DNA of 64,000 nt from Gonapodya prolifera JEL478 (GCA_001574975.1 KQ965741.1:62001-126000); one strand, 5' to 3'; positions 12,182 through 26,285 are shown, counted from the first letter of the stretch. The notes: generated by a model from the letters alone, not told the origin. Translations and numbers: made by a program.

Positions 12182-13936
12182 ATGGAACCTTTGGTGCAGC
12201 GAGGGGATGGGTCGCCTGGGGTCGGGAGCGAACTAGCGCCAGGAACTAGGGCGCTGCCGCGTCAAACAGCGCGGCGCACGGGACAGCCCGTCATCGCGCG
12301 TCGAATGATGTCTCGCTCTTCTGTGCAACCGGGCTTTGGTGGGCGGGGCGAGTCTGCGGGGGAGGATGAGTGGGACATGGACTTGCCGCCATTGCCCACT
12401 GCTCCAGGTGTAACAGGAGGCCTAACTCCCGTACGAATTGCTCGAAACGATATTAGGGACGATGTGGAATTTGTTAAGCAGGCACCAGTGAAACACCCGG
12501 TGCGATCCAGTATACAGCACTGGTAGGTGATGGGTGCCAAGTGGTGATTTGGAAGAAATATAACAAATCGGTTACAGGCAACTGCGAGACCTCGTAGCAT
12601 GTCCTTCGAACAGCAGAGAGTTTGTTTACGTAAATCAAAACAATGTCATGACCTACAACACGCAAACCAAGCAGGTATGGACGATTCCCTACGATTTCAG
12701 TCTGCAACTACAGAACTCATCGATGCCGATAGTCGAATCCCGCTTTCAAAGATCTCTCTTTTTCCCCTTCTTCCATTACTTCCGGCTGTGGCTACCTCGC
12801 GGCTGGAGGACAACGAAGTCAGCTTATTGTGCGCCAACTCAATAACAACTGGTACGTCCTTTTTGGGGAACTGCACGTCCAGCAATTGCCTCACCAGAAA
12901 GCGTGTTCTTTCTTTCGCTGTACTTGTTCTACCACTGTACCTCCTACCATCCAAAGGTTTGCCCAAACCGCTGTCGGGGGCTCCATCAACAACGCGCTTT
13001 CTATCTCCCGGCACCTTGGTGACGTTCGCCTCCTTGTGTGCAACAACGACGAGACTATCAAAGTGTTCAGTTTGCCAACCCTGGAGAAGATTGGAAACAT
13101 AACCCTTCCCACTGCCGTCAACTACGCCGCTGTGTCCCCGGATGGGAGGAAGTTGGTCGCTGTTGGTGATTCAAACCAGGCATTTTTATATGAGATGGCG
13201 AACAACACATACAATAAGGTGGCGATGTTGACCAGTACGTTGTTAATGTTGAACATACGATCTCACAGATATTCACCTGTTTTGACCTGTTTCTCCCACA
13301 CTATCATTGCCATAGCTTCAAACGATGCCGGATTCTCGTGCGCCTGGAATCATGCCTCGGACAAATTCGCGGTGGCATCCCAAGATGGCTTCGTGAGTGT
13401 CTGGGATATTCGGTCGAGTGAGAAGCTGTGCCAGGTTGGATCAAAGCAGGTTGGTGCACAAGATCGTTTGAAATCTATTCTTACCGCCACCTTTAACGCT
13501 GTTTGTGTCGCTTCCAGCACCCGCAGGTGAAAGGAGCTTGCCGTTCCGTGAAGTTCTCTCCCACCGGCAGTATTGACTTGCTCGTATACAGTGAGGTGAG
13601 ACTCAACGCAATGTTGATTACGAAAACGTGCCCTGATTCGAAACCTCTTCGGTACAGCACGTGTCATACTTCAGTCTCCTTGATGCCCGCACATTCAACG
13701 AGCGGCAGACTGTTAGAGTGGTCCCTCCTGGGGTTGATGCACATATCACGGGTCTGACGTTTGCGCCTGATAGCAGGACAGTTTTCGTTGGTGGGTTGGA
13801 GGCAGAACGCAACAGTTCGCGACGCATTGACCTTTCTCACATTCTTGTGCGCGTTCCAGGTCTCGAATCCGCCGTGCTGGAGTACAATGTTGACACGCTA
13901 AGTCGGCGCTCTTTTGGAGCAGGCTCCTTCCTTTAG
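12182..13936 (+). CDS. WD40-repeat protein with C-terminal DUF2415-like segment
   Basis: Eight exons: 12182-12522, 12578-12674, 12733-12851, 12957-13234, 13316-13449, 13518-13595, 13658-13790 and 13860-13936. All phases agree. The first 115 residues are low complexity. The rest is a beta-propeller, with blades visible around GCGYLAAGGQRSQLIVRQL, VRLLVCNNDETIKVFSLP, YAAVSPDGRKLVAVGDSN, NHASDKFAVASQDGFVSVWD and CRSVKFSPTGSIDLLVYSE. The last part reads HITGLTFAPDSRTVFVGLE followed by SAVLEYNVDTLSRRSF. This final block matches my memory of the fungal domain of unknown function DUF2415, found at the end of such WD proteins. No biochemical role can be stated. Confidence 0.85.
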
Positions 13937-14281
13937 CCCGACTTCGACATTTCGATTCGCGAGTTTCCCCCAGCCCCACCAAATAGATTCTTACACATCG
14001 CGCAACGAGCATATCGTTGAAAGGCGCCTCCACGCATTTTCCTCATTTTCTGGGCTTCTGGTCATATACACTTCATTTATATGAGGATAATGGGGGAAGA
14101 ATTTCTTTGAATCCATAGAGCTTTTATAGAAATATTGTGAACATTATAGAGTGATATACACAGTTTCAATCCATTTTATCCTCCAGATTAGGAGTCCTTT
14201 TTTTTGGCTGAGAGTTTTGGCCATGGTGTGCACGGGCACTCTTTTTCGTGTTCCGTCCTCCCCCCACCCTCGCCTCCGAAC
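13937..14281. other. Intergenic, nothing recognised
   Basis: About 345 bp holding the 3' UTR of the WD-repeat gene and the promoter and 5' UTR of ATP1. It is AT-rich in its first half. No further feature seen. Confidence 0.5.
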
Positions 14282-16768
<2,487 letters not shown>

Positions 16769-16903
16769 AGTGGAGTTTGGAGGCTAGGGAAACGGGTGGT
16801 GGTGTGGATGGATGGTTTTGTGCAATTCGCGATTAGACTACGGGGAGAGGCGATATGTAACTGATGTTGCAATGGAACGGTCGCTCTTCTTTCGAAAATC
16901 TCA

Positions 16904-16926
16904 CCCCCCCCCCCCCCCCCCCCCCC
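16904..16926. repeat. 23-nt poly-C tract
   Basis: An uninterrupted run of 23 C, about 135 bp after the ATP1 stop codon and probably in its 3' UTR. Long homopolymers are prone to length errors in sequencing, so the exact length is uncertain. Confidence 0.85.
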
Positions 16927-17468
16927 AGCCTCCTTTTCATATAATTTTGAAAACGCCCTATGCGAATATGCCTTGCACGCTTCTGTTTCTACCGATGATA
17001 CCTGGTAACTCATCGGCAAGCGTCAAACGGTGCATCTGATTTTGTTGTTGTCCCATTCCAATACCAATTTCAGCACATTTGTCAATGACGCTCCTAAATA
17101 TGATCAAATACGACCTACATACATATGAGGAGGGAAATTTCGGTAAATCTGTCCAACGACGCAAATGGATTTGTCACTCGATTCTCGTGAAAACTACTCA
17201 AATGTAAGCGTCACAATCTATCTTATGCTATGCAATGGTTCTCGTGACTCTTCTACAATGCGTCACATTCTAACATCCCTTTCGATACATTTGTCAAACC
17301 AATCTTCTTGAATCAGCTTATGATGCGTCCCATTGAATTGAACAATGACAATTCGACTAAAAGATACTCTATTTTTCTGGCCTTTGGTAGTCACACCATC
17401 ACACCATGGAGGTACCATCCCATGGAATCAAGCAATTACAGTTCCACCACAGATGGGCAAAGATCCCC
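16927..17468. other. Intergenic between convergent genes
   Basis: About 540 AT-rich bases between the convergent ends of ATP1 and the GNAT gene. The only structure noticed is a partial copy of the GNAT gene's last codons at about 17385-17410 (see findings). Confidence 0.45.
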
Positions 17469-18582
17469 TCATTTCCGCTCCTTTGGTAGTCGCACCATAG
17501 GAACCAACACAATAGTATTGTCGCCTTGGAATTCGATGCAGGTCAGGTTGATGAACGCAGCTCTCCGAGGAACTGCAAGCAGTACGCGCTCACCATTGAC
17601 ATCGATCCGGCCTTTTTTAACGAACCCGAACTTCTCGTAGAACGGAATTAGCTTTTCTCCAGCGGCTTCGAGGTAGCATTCGATGCCGGTCTTGTCGGCC
17701 ACGTCGAGGATTGGTTGCAGGACGGCACTTGCCGAGCCTTTCCGAAAGGGGGATTGGGTAAATTGAGCAAACCAAAAAAAAGAGGGATGAAGGCAAGACT
17801 TACCTTTCCCAGACCACGATTTGAATGTGGCAAGAAAGTGCAGGTAGTAGTGTGGGCGACCTGCCATGATGGATTCGTGGAACGGTCCGACTTGGCACGA
17901 GAGCGTGTGTGAGGTGTATGAGGTGTGCGTGACAAGCGGAGAACCTACTTTTTGCGAAAATCCGGCCGCGTTCACGCCGTTGTTTGAGAATGTAGGAGAA
18001 TGAAAAGGCTTTGGTGGTGATCGGACATCGATGCGTGATTATTGGGGCACGACAATCAAAACAGTGTGAACACACTTTTCAAGAAAAGGTAGATCCATCC
18101 GGTGAGCGTCCACCTAAAAAAATACCACCATGTTCCAACAACGTGCCGCGACTCGACACCGGGGGGAAACCAGACGGCCACGGAGGATACCAGCGACTCT
18201 GAGGGTGAGAGCGCGGTCGTGTCGGGGTTGATGGGTTTTGCGACCCACACGGTGGCCGTGACACGGGGCGTTTCTCTCATCCAAATGCGCCAGCTGGGCA
18301 GGGATGGCGGTGTGAAGATGGAAGGTAGCAACAAGGTTCGTCAACGGAATTTACTTCCTCAACCTCACGTAACGCCGGAAAACGGGATCAGGAGGCAGCA
18401 GACTCAGGAAGAACTGTGAGAATGGATCTGGAACGAGAGGGTGGGCGTTTCAAGGCGTGGGCAGACTCAGCAGAGGACTCGCACGCACCGGGCTCGAATG
18501 CATCGTAGAGACAGTCTGCGGCTGCGTCCTGCAGCTGCACATCGGATGTAGAGATAGTCTGCAGTTGAAATCGCGACACCAT
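17469..18582 (-). CDS. GNAT-family N-acetyltransferase, fungal type
   Basis: The likely start is the ATG at 18582 (MVSRFQLQTISTSDVQLQDA). Joining several short exons gives a chain with the features of the fungal GNAT group. It has an N-terminal AADCLYDAFEPDPF helix and a strand-turn VAVWFPPG, the conserved AAWFPPG-type motif. Then comes GRPHYYLHFLATFKSWSGKG, the family's 'L..LAT.P.YQGKG' acetyl-CoA region, here with an altered loop. The C-terminal part ends CYLEAAGEKLIPFYEKFGFV. Good junctions include the intron ending before GSASAVLQPILD. The donors in the middle (near 18080-18160) are less certain. The substrate is unknown; this group covers small-molecule and antibiotic acetylation. The loop reads FKSWSGKGSAS instead of the usual Q/R-x-x-G-x-G/A, so acetyl-CoA binding may be atypical, or the junction there may be slightly different. 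Confidence 0.75.
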
Positions 18583-19556
18583 TGCGTTGGAATCTGCGTT
18601 GAATCGATTTTCAAACACCGCGGCTCAAGCCGAACCGGCCGCAGGAGGTGCCTGCCCGGAATTTCCAAGCAACTTTTGATGGACTGGCAAGTTTGATTGA
18701 CAAAAACCTATTCTTATTTTCCACACTACTATTTTACAGGTGCGCACACAGTGTAGTAAAAGAGGTTTCACACATGAGGGGGGGGATTATGCCCATTCCA
18801 TTTCCAATCGAGTAACATATTGCTACCATATTGAGTCCGCTTCCGAGAGAAAGTGCAACCCTTTCTGGCACGACACTCAGCACCTCGGATAGTCGAACCC
18901 GCGAACGCATGCAATTGTTCATCAAAGGAAGCATGGATGAGGGGGGACACCCAACGAAAGAAGAGAAGAAATGGCAGCGATTCTTGATGACCAGGTTTCA
19001 GAATGCCATAGTGTGACTCCACGTCAAAACAAAGGGAAATGGGTGGAGGAGAAACAGAGGGAAAGAAATCCAAAAGGCAAAGTTGTGTGGTGTTTTCTTG
19101 GTGTGAGACTTGGTGAAAGGAAAAAGTATAGTTTGATGGAAAAGGAACTTGAAAACTAGTGACGTCGACCACCGGATGGATCCCACAACCAAAGCATCTT
19201 AGCCCGACAGCACCCTTTCCACCACCGAGGCCAAAGTTGGGAAGAGAATGTTGCCCGTGCCCGAAGAGCTTTAGTCTGCTTCAGACGATGTTTTTCGCGG
19301 GGACGGCTGATTGTGTATCACAGTCGCTCCTTGTTGTCCAGTTGACGAGAACGCAAAACGAGATGACCAGTTGTCCGAATTGTTTTTTTCCACCACTTTT
19401 CGAGTTTTCTTGTCGGCTCGCATCCTCTTCACAAGCCCCACCGACCAAAAGCAAATCTGCATAGTGAATGGAAACAAGTCAATCTCCTGATACCGATGAA
19501 CTAGTCCACGTTCGACTCACCACACCACCACTCTCATCACCACCACTAACGAATCG
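18583..19556. other. Intergenic, nothing recognised
   Basis: About 970 bp upstream of the GNAT gene and downstream of the DUF1752 gene, both on the minus strand. Only short, compositionally ordinary open frames are present. Confidence 0.45.
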
Positions 19557-21115
19557 TTAGTCCATCCTGCGCACCCCGAGATTCCTCGTGGTGGCGCTGC
19601 TCGTCACATCAGGCACTTGCCCAACACTTTCAGGCTCGCCCTCTGGTGCATCGTAATAGGCCGACGCGGAGCCCTGCTCGTGCTCGTACTCGTCGTCGCC
19701 AAAGTTGCGCTCCGACTCTGCAACAGTCGGTACCGTATCGACCGACATGGGTGAGACCGACTTTGGTGGGGGAACCACAACCGGGTCCATCATGGCGGGA
19801 CTCGGGGTCGGTGCTTTAATTTCCACGTTTGGCTTGACTTTGACGGGGACGGACGCAGGCGCACCGCCCGAAGCCAGAAAGATGGCCGCGTCGTCGCCAC
19901 TGTCGTCATCACTCTCGTCGACAAAGTAGAACGGTGGGCGCTGGCCGCGGTCGATGGAGCCCGGGACAGTCTCGGAGGAGAAGCGCGCACGGCGGCCCGG
20001 AAGCGCGAGTGCCGCGGCCGAGACTGAGGATCCAACCGACACGTCCGACGTGGCGCGGCGCGGGTCGAGCGACGAGGTCGTGGCAGCGGTCGCGGTCGAA
20101 GTCGATGGGAACGAGCGTGCGGGAGTTGCGCTGGCGGCGGCGCCCGAGGTGGAGGGACGGCGGACACCTACGGCGGCCGCACGGGTTGCGGCGGCTGCGC
20201 GGCTGGCCCTGCGGGTTGCGCCGAGGTCGCGAGAGGACCTGTGGGATCTCAGAGGCCCCGACGTGCGCGCGGGCTCCTCCAGGGGAGACGACGGGCCCGG
20301 CGTGGAGGCAAATGTTTCGGTCGGCGGTGAGATGGGTGCCATCGGGGCGACGATGTGCTCGACGTGGGGCGAGTGGGGGAGAAACGCGGCGAAGAGCGGG
20401 TCGTCGGATCCGGCGCCGAAGGTTGTTGGGGGGGTCTTGGTTGCGGACGAGAATCTTGTAGGGGAGGATGGGTCGGGAGGGCATCGGAGGTCGCGACGGG
20501 AGGACGTAAATTTGAGGGCGCGGCGGGAACGGTGCTCAGCTCCCATGAGGTTGAGCTGCTCAAGGAATGGAGTGAGGTATTGGGGTGGAGGCGCGGTGCG
20601 GGGAGATGCACGGGCCGGGTGTATCGAGAGGTCTTGCGAAGAAGGACACGGGATGGGTCCGTAGAGCCAGCACTCGTTCGGATCGCGAGCCCTAGAGGTA
20701 TTTTCGAAGCGGAAGCAAGAGCAGGGGGGAGAGTGAGGGGTGTTTTTCGATGATAAAAACCTCTGTGGCAGAGATTAGGTAAGTGGAACCCACCAGTTAA
20801 GCTCCTCCGCAGGCAGGGTGGGTAGGTGGAATTTCTGTTGGAACCATCTGCGCCAGCTAACGTACTGTTGCACGGGGGAATCAAATCATGCATTTTCGGA
20901 TATGGATATTAAAGGGGTCACGAGATGAGGCTGCGCCCGACTCAGACAAGCGCACACAAGTATCTCACCTCCAGCCTTCTTCCGTTGTACATGGACGGGT
21001 TTCTGACCGCGTACTTCCAGCTCCTCTGCAGGTCCAGCTCACGGATATCCTTTGCAAAGAAGTCACCGAGGGCGACCGGCGTTTGCGTTGGCGAGGGCGC
21101 GCTCATGATGGCCAT
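19557..21115 (-). CDS. Protein with AreA GATA-like (DUF1752) domain
   Basis: Three exons: 21115-20969, 20864-20794 and 20691-19557. The lengths add up with matching phases, giving about 451 residues. The first 80 residues carry DFFAKDIRELDLQRSWKYAV followed by NGRRLEYVSWRRWFQQKF. The W...NG.RLE..SWR.WF pattern is that of the 'nitrogen regulatory protein AreA GATA-like' domain (DUF1752). That domain occurs in fungal proteins with or without a real GATA finger. No zinc finger is present here. The rest is low complexity: S-, A- and P-rich stretches, basic SRRALKFTSSRRDLR, and two acidic runs (DESDDDSGDDAA; GDDEYEHEQ). It may be a regulator of nitrogen or glucose signalling by analogy with DUF1752 proteins, but that is inference. 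Two ATGs (21115 and 21106) are possible starts. Confidence 0.75.
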
Positions 21116-22092
21116 AGTATGCTCTTCTGTGGGAGTACCGTCGGCGCTGCGTGAGTCGCTGCCCGTTGCCGCCCGTCGCCGCCCTTCCCACCCACCTGGT
21201 TTCGCTTCGTGCCGAGGTTCCCCCAACTCTGTGTCTCACGAGTCTTTCTGCGCGGAGTTCTCCCGCGTATGAGACGCTCAACGTAAGGTCGCGCAGGCCC
21301 CGCGTTGGTCGCAAGCAACGCAATAACGTTTCCGACTGTCGCTCCGAGTCAAATGACCCTCCTTTTTTAGCCGGCTGGCAGATTTTCAGGCAACCCGGTT
21401 TCCCCCGAGCAATCGAGAAAAGAAAATAAATAGCACATTATCGGCCCGGTTGCTCATCTTCCCGCCCATACATCTGATGTACAATTCTCACGGGCTTTCG
21501 GCCTGCTTACACGGGAGCGTAGGTCATACACATCCAACATATCTGCCCCTCCAACTCCACAAAACCTCAACACATCTTCCGGCCATATCCGTAGCCCGTG
21601 CTTGCTAATTCCCCATAAATGCAAGGTGTTTGCAAGGAAAAGGACCGTGACCCTCATTACTCATCGTCCAAACCGAGGGACGCCGTATGATCAAACTGTT
21701 TCCCAATCAAAGGACCTCGTGTAATGCGTGAGCCTGACTGCCCACGCCCGTATGTAATTACCCCCAGTTGCCCGCCCTGCAATTCTCTTGCAACGCCCTG
21801 ACAACGCTTACCTTTGCGGCCACTTTACAACTCCGCCTGGAGTTGGGTTGGACCCGTGTTCCTCCTTAGAAGCCCCCTTCTTCATTTTACACACTTACTA
21901 TGTGCACATGTTTTGTTCATCTGCAAGATATGTACGTGGATACTGAGACTACCTCGGCCCCACCTGTTGTTGTGGCTGCTCAAAGACTGCGACGATGAAT
22001 TAATTTCAGAAAGATGTAGCAGGTGGAACAAGAGTTTCCGTTGACGAGGGGGTCAAGTCCTGTGAAGCCTGCAAACGCACCGAATCTTCTCG
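21116..22092. other. Intergenic divergent promoter region
   Basis: About 980 bp between the divergent DUF1752 (-) and MORN (+) genes. No gene-like open frame was found; it must hold both promoters. Confidence 0.45.
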
Positions 22093-23309
22093 ATGGCAGC
22101 AACTGCGAAAACAAAGAAGCAATCCGTCTCGAAGGACGCAGGTCGGTTCGAAATGAGACGAATTGAATGACGAGATTCTCCTCGTGCGGGCCTGCCGTCT
22201 GCTGTGCTCGATCAATCACTCATCGGCGTCGCCAATTCACGATCACAGGAGTGCTCCAGAAATCGAACAGCTTCATCTTCCCAGAAGGATCTCGCTATGG
22301 TGAGTGATCGTGGCGCATTTCGGCCAAGTGGCCGTTTTTCGAAATGAGCTGACGCCGGGGTACACCATGACTCAAACCCCACCGACTCTCTCGTTCAATT
22401 CGTTGCAACATCGAATCGCATGATCTTTACAGATGGAGAGTTCAAAGAAACTGAACAGGGAGTGGTTGTGCGCAACGGCTTTGGGAAAGTAAGCCGCTGC
22501 TGCATGCGAGCACATGCTTGACCTCATTCCGAGCGCTTGGTCGACGCCCAGTTCTTTTCTCCATCTCTTCTCTTCTCGTACGCCGGCGAATGGCAAACTG
22601 ACCAACCGCACGGCCGAGGAACCGCGACGTACTTCTCCACCCAAAAAACTGGCCCGAAGTCCGTAGGGGAGAGAAAGTCGCTTCTGCCACCAGTTTTAAG
22701 CCCTGAACAGTTGCCCATATCACAAGGAAGTATTGGGCCCTCGAGGAGTGGGAGCGCGAGCAGTGGTGGTGGTGGCGGGGCCTCGGCGGGGGACAAAATG
22801 AAGAGTGGATCAAAGGTGGCACTGGCGGTTCCCTCAACTACAGCTACGGGAGAAGGGAGCTCCAGCAATGCCTCTTTGTCTGCTCCGCCAGCAGTTTCGT
22901 TTGGGGCTGAATCAAAGGCCAACCCTGCTGAAGCTCAACTTGCAGAACATGAGGTGAAAGCAGTGTATGAGGTAAGTGGGAAGGGACCTTACGGCGTTGA
23001 GTGTCGGATTCTGAAGGCTCCGGGCTCGCAATTTTAAGGGATCTTGGAAAGAAGGCAAATATTGCGGTCAAGGGAGATATGGCTGGTCTGACGGGACATG
23101 GTATGCAGGAGAATGGGTGGATGGAAGGTAAATGCTCTTTGCTGAATGGCGATTTTGAGCACGAACAAACACATCTCTTCCCTCCACACTACTAAAATTG
23201 AAATCTCAGAATGCATGGCTCAGGTAGGGTGTGCACACCGTCCGGAGAAGTGTGGGTGGGTACGTTTACGGAAGGGAAGGCGGAGGGGCTCACACGTGAA
23301 GCAGGATAA
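22093..23309 (+). CDS. MORN-repeat protein
   Basis: Six exons, all in phase: 22093-22141, 22249-22299, 22433-22488, 22552-22971, 23039-23127 and 23210-23309, about 254 residues. MORN repeats (Y.G.W..G..hG.G) are visible as GSRYDGEFKETEQ..VRNGFGK, YAGEWQTDQPHGRGTATYF, YEGSWKEGKYCGQGRYGW and TWYAGEWVDGRMHGSG. A degenerate last one is VWVGTFTEGKAEG. Between repeats 2 and 3 sits an insert of about 100 residues rich in S, G and A, all in exon 4. MORN repeats usually mediate membrane or protein contacts; no enzyme domain is attached. The acceptor of exon 4 (22550-22551) is the least certain junction. The gene ends 122 bp from the end of PCNA, which is convergent. Confidence 0.8.
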
Positions 23310-23431
23310 GCGAGCGGTACTGTCATGTGGAAGGCCTCGACCACAATTCCAATATGTGATGTGTATATGTAATTACAACAACCCCCGAACAATTGTCCGC
23401 TTCCAAGAAAAGGATTACTGTGACATGCAAA

Positions 23432-24648
23432 TCAGTTCTCATCACCGATCTTTGGCTGTTGTTAAAGTATCGTCAAATATAAAAAACCGTATTAACATTC
23501 AGACGGAGACTTACCGCAAGGTAGTACCTCACGTATCCAACTTCTCCAATGGTGTACTCCACCAGCAGGGGCACATCGGCGGACAACGAAAGAGTTACTT
23601 GATCCGCCAACGCAGTAGCTTTGGAGAAGTTTTGAAGGTACTTGAGCGAGAACGTTAATTGGACGGCGCTGTTCAGGTTGATTGTGGTGCCCTCCGATTC
23701 CTATGTTCGCACAGGGAAATGTGAGAACAAATGCGACATCATGTTCAGCCAACGTTGTGGCACTCGCCTTGTCTACACTAGCGCCCTGCTTCACGGTGAT
23801 GCTCCCTGTGCCCGACTCCCCCGATGCAGAAAATTTCACACCGTCCTTGGATACATCAATGATGACTGTTCGGTTGCGATAATCAGTCTCGTATACTCGC
23901 CATAGAAGGTCGACGTGCACGATCAAACTCACCAGACTCCCCCAGGACGGAAAGATCTCGGCAAATTCGTTGGAACTCGGAGGCCGGCATGGACACGATG
24001 GCATCGTAGTTCGTGTCGGGGATACCCAGGTGTTCAGAGTCGATGTCAACAAGCTTCAGCTCGAATTCTGATACTCGTCCACCATCTAACGAGACCAGGT
24101 CGGACCAGGATCGCGGTTAGATAAGCCGTAGAAACAAGCGACCCCTTTCTGTTTCCAGCTTCACAACGTGACCGCGTACCTTTGCTCTCGAATGTAAGTG
24201 AAACAGTGTCGCCGTCGTCCTCGGCCTTCACAGTGACAACATCATCATTTCCCATACATTTCAAAACCTTGGAGAAACCTCCGAGGTTGACACCGAGCGT
24301 GAGGTTGCGGTCGCATCGGTACGGGTCAAAGCCAGATGCTCGCAGAAAGAGGTTGACGAGGGCGACATGGGAGTTATCCATGGCCTGGAGGGCGATGCCA
24401 GAGTCGTTGCAATCGAAGTTGCCGTCCGTGACGAGGTCCTTAATGGCATCGATGCATTTCCGAAGAATGGCGCCTGCAAAAAGAAATAGCAGTGTCGACG
24501 GCCAAGGGAAGGGCGAAATGAAAGGTCAGAAATTCTCGAGATCCCGATATAAACGCGAGGTCCAGTTTCCAGGGGCAGTCGGCCCCAAAAAGACGAAGGC
24601 GTTTTGCAATTGGGTCAAATCACCTTGGGGCATTCGTGCTTCGAGCAT
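23432..24648 (-). CDS. POL30: Proliferating cell nuclear antigen (DNA sliding clamp)
   Basis: Homotrimeric ring that tethers DNA polymerases delta and epsilon and many repair factors to DNA in the nucleus. Exons: 24648-24624, 24473-24180, 24085-23933, 23865-23768, 23700-23515 and 23455-23432. All phases agree, giving 260 residues. Typical blocks: [40 protein letters not shown], the interdomain region [20 protein letters not shown], and [16 protein letters not shown]. The end matches the partner-binding C-terminus, [15 protein letters not shown]. Intron 4 (23767-23701) starts with GC instead of GT (AAG/GCGAGT) and ends in AG. Family alignment across it (SVDK/ESEG) leaves little doubt. The last exon has only 24 nt. 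The start lies 236 bp from the start of the divergent gene at 24885, suggesting a shared promoter. Confidence 0.97.
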
Positions 24649-24884
24649 TTTGGTGTGTGATTGAGTGTGGTGGAACTTGGGAGGAAATGAAGGAAGACCG
24701 CGAAGGGGAAAACTGCAGGGTAGTGCCGGATCACAGCTTATGAGACCAAGGCAGAAAGGAATCACGAAGAGATCCGGCCCGGAAAGACACCCACGAAGAG
24801 AAAGCGAAGAGTGGTAGTGTTGGATGCGAAGGCGACCTTTGCCTTGCCTTGGTCATCCTGCCCTTGCACCAAACTCCCGCCACA

Positions 24885-26285
24885 ATGAACAGCGTCCGCG
24901 TCAACCGCGTCCGATCTCTTTCTCACGCTGCGAACTCTCCCCGAAGTGCCCTTGATAGCCACTACATCGATGTCTCGACTCCTTCGCCTCAATCAGCAAC
25001 TTCATCCGCCGCTTTAGCACCCAAGCTACCATCGCGCAGAGCTCTTGAATCTGTGCTAAAGATTGCAGAAAGAAACTCGTTCGACATTCCAATTCCGGTG
25101 CGCGTCGCTGGGCGAGCGGGGTCTTTCTCTTGTTATGAGCTTACCTAGTGTGGACAGCCGCCGTCGGATCTTTCTGGAACAGACCCCAACCTCCCTGGAG
25201 AGCTGGTGACTCTAATGAGAGAATACTTAAAAGTACAGGCGAAAGATATCGAGGTGAGCGGGATCGTCTTTCGCCAACTGGGGGAGGCTGAGACCGCATG
25301 AGTTTCTTGGACGAACCGAAGCGGAAAGTCTCGAACTCGAAATGTCCATCTGACTTATATTTCTTTATCTCCGTTTTTCGGACTCTGCTCTCGTGTCTGC
25401 CAATGGAACCACCGCACAAATCTGTCACTTTGAAAACCAAACTGTATATTTGCGACATTCATCTATCACTTTCTTCGTTTGGTGCATGGTACACCTGATG
25501 GTAAACAATCAATCCTACCCGGCTCAAAGCTCTCTACAATCCTCGAACAGTCCAAGGATCTTCTATCGACGTGGGACGTTGCTTCTGCAGAGGAGACGGG
25601 TTTGTAATTTTTTGAATTTATACTCTTGACACAAAAACACCAATATCAATTCTCTTTTAGAGCGACGCACATATCTCCTTTCATCTCTCTCCAGGCATCT
25701 CGACCTTGCTTCGTCAAACGCACCCGCACTTGTGGCCAAGCTGCAGAAGGCAGCGGGGGAATCGTGGGGATCCGATGACAGCAAGCTACTTCTTGAGCCG
25801 AAGAGCCAAAGGTGGGTAAACAAGCCACGTGTAACCACATTCCACCCCATGGCTGGAACGTCCGGATGTGTGCTGCGGCGCTTCTGTACATCATATGTTC
25901 GGTCTGATGGAGGGATGTCCTGTCTTCAAGCACTGCAGCTCGATTTCTGAGTTATTCTTCCCACAACCCATAGCACCATGCTTCTGCTTTTTGCTCATCT
26001 TCTACGACAGCGGACGGCTTCTCGTACTGCAGATGTGCGATGGGCTGCCAAGGCGTACTCGGGTAATCGAACGGCGTCTGAAGAAGCCGGAGAGATCGGT
26101 GGAGCTGGAGTAAGTTATGGTGTTTTGATTTTTGTGAAAATAAGCTCTTCTTCATCGCTGCCGGCTTTCTCTTGTATCAGTTTGTGATGCCCCCTGCAAC
26201 TGCTCTCGTGGAATCCTTGGAGGAGCTCGTCAAGGCGCTGGGAAATTTCCGGGAAAGCGTCGCTCGTATTGACGAGGGTGTTTGA
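24885..26285 (+). CDS. Unrecognised protein, divergent partner of PCNA
   Basis: ATG at 24885. Exons that fit well: 24885-25098 (phase 0), about 25149-25252, an exon containing STILEQSKDLLSTWDVASAE (about 25530-25585), about 25663-25811, about 25975-26111, and 26181-26285 ending in TGA. The connection between the second and third exons (about 25253-25530) is not resolved. The N-terminus is S-, P- and A-rich and basic (MNSVRVNRVRSLSHAANSPR). The rest is mostly helical and charged, with RRTYLLSSLSRHLDLASSNA, and ends in the helix ALVESLEELVKALGNFRESV. I do not recognise a family. The head-to-head arrangement with PCNA makes a replication or cell-cycle timing plausible, but this is only inference. 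Confidence 0.6.

Noticed and set aside
19934-20664. Long plus-strand frames (up to 236 codons) opposite the DUF1752 gene
   Set aside because: GC-rich low-complexity shadow: the translation is mostly R/G/A repeats, while the minus strand has the domain and matching introns.
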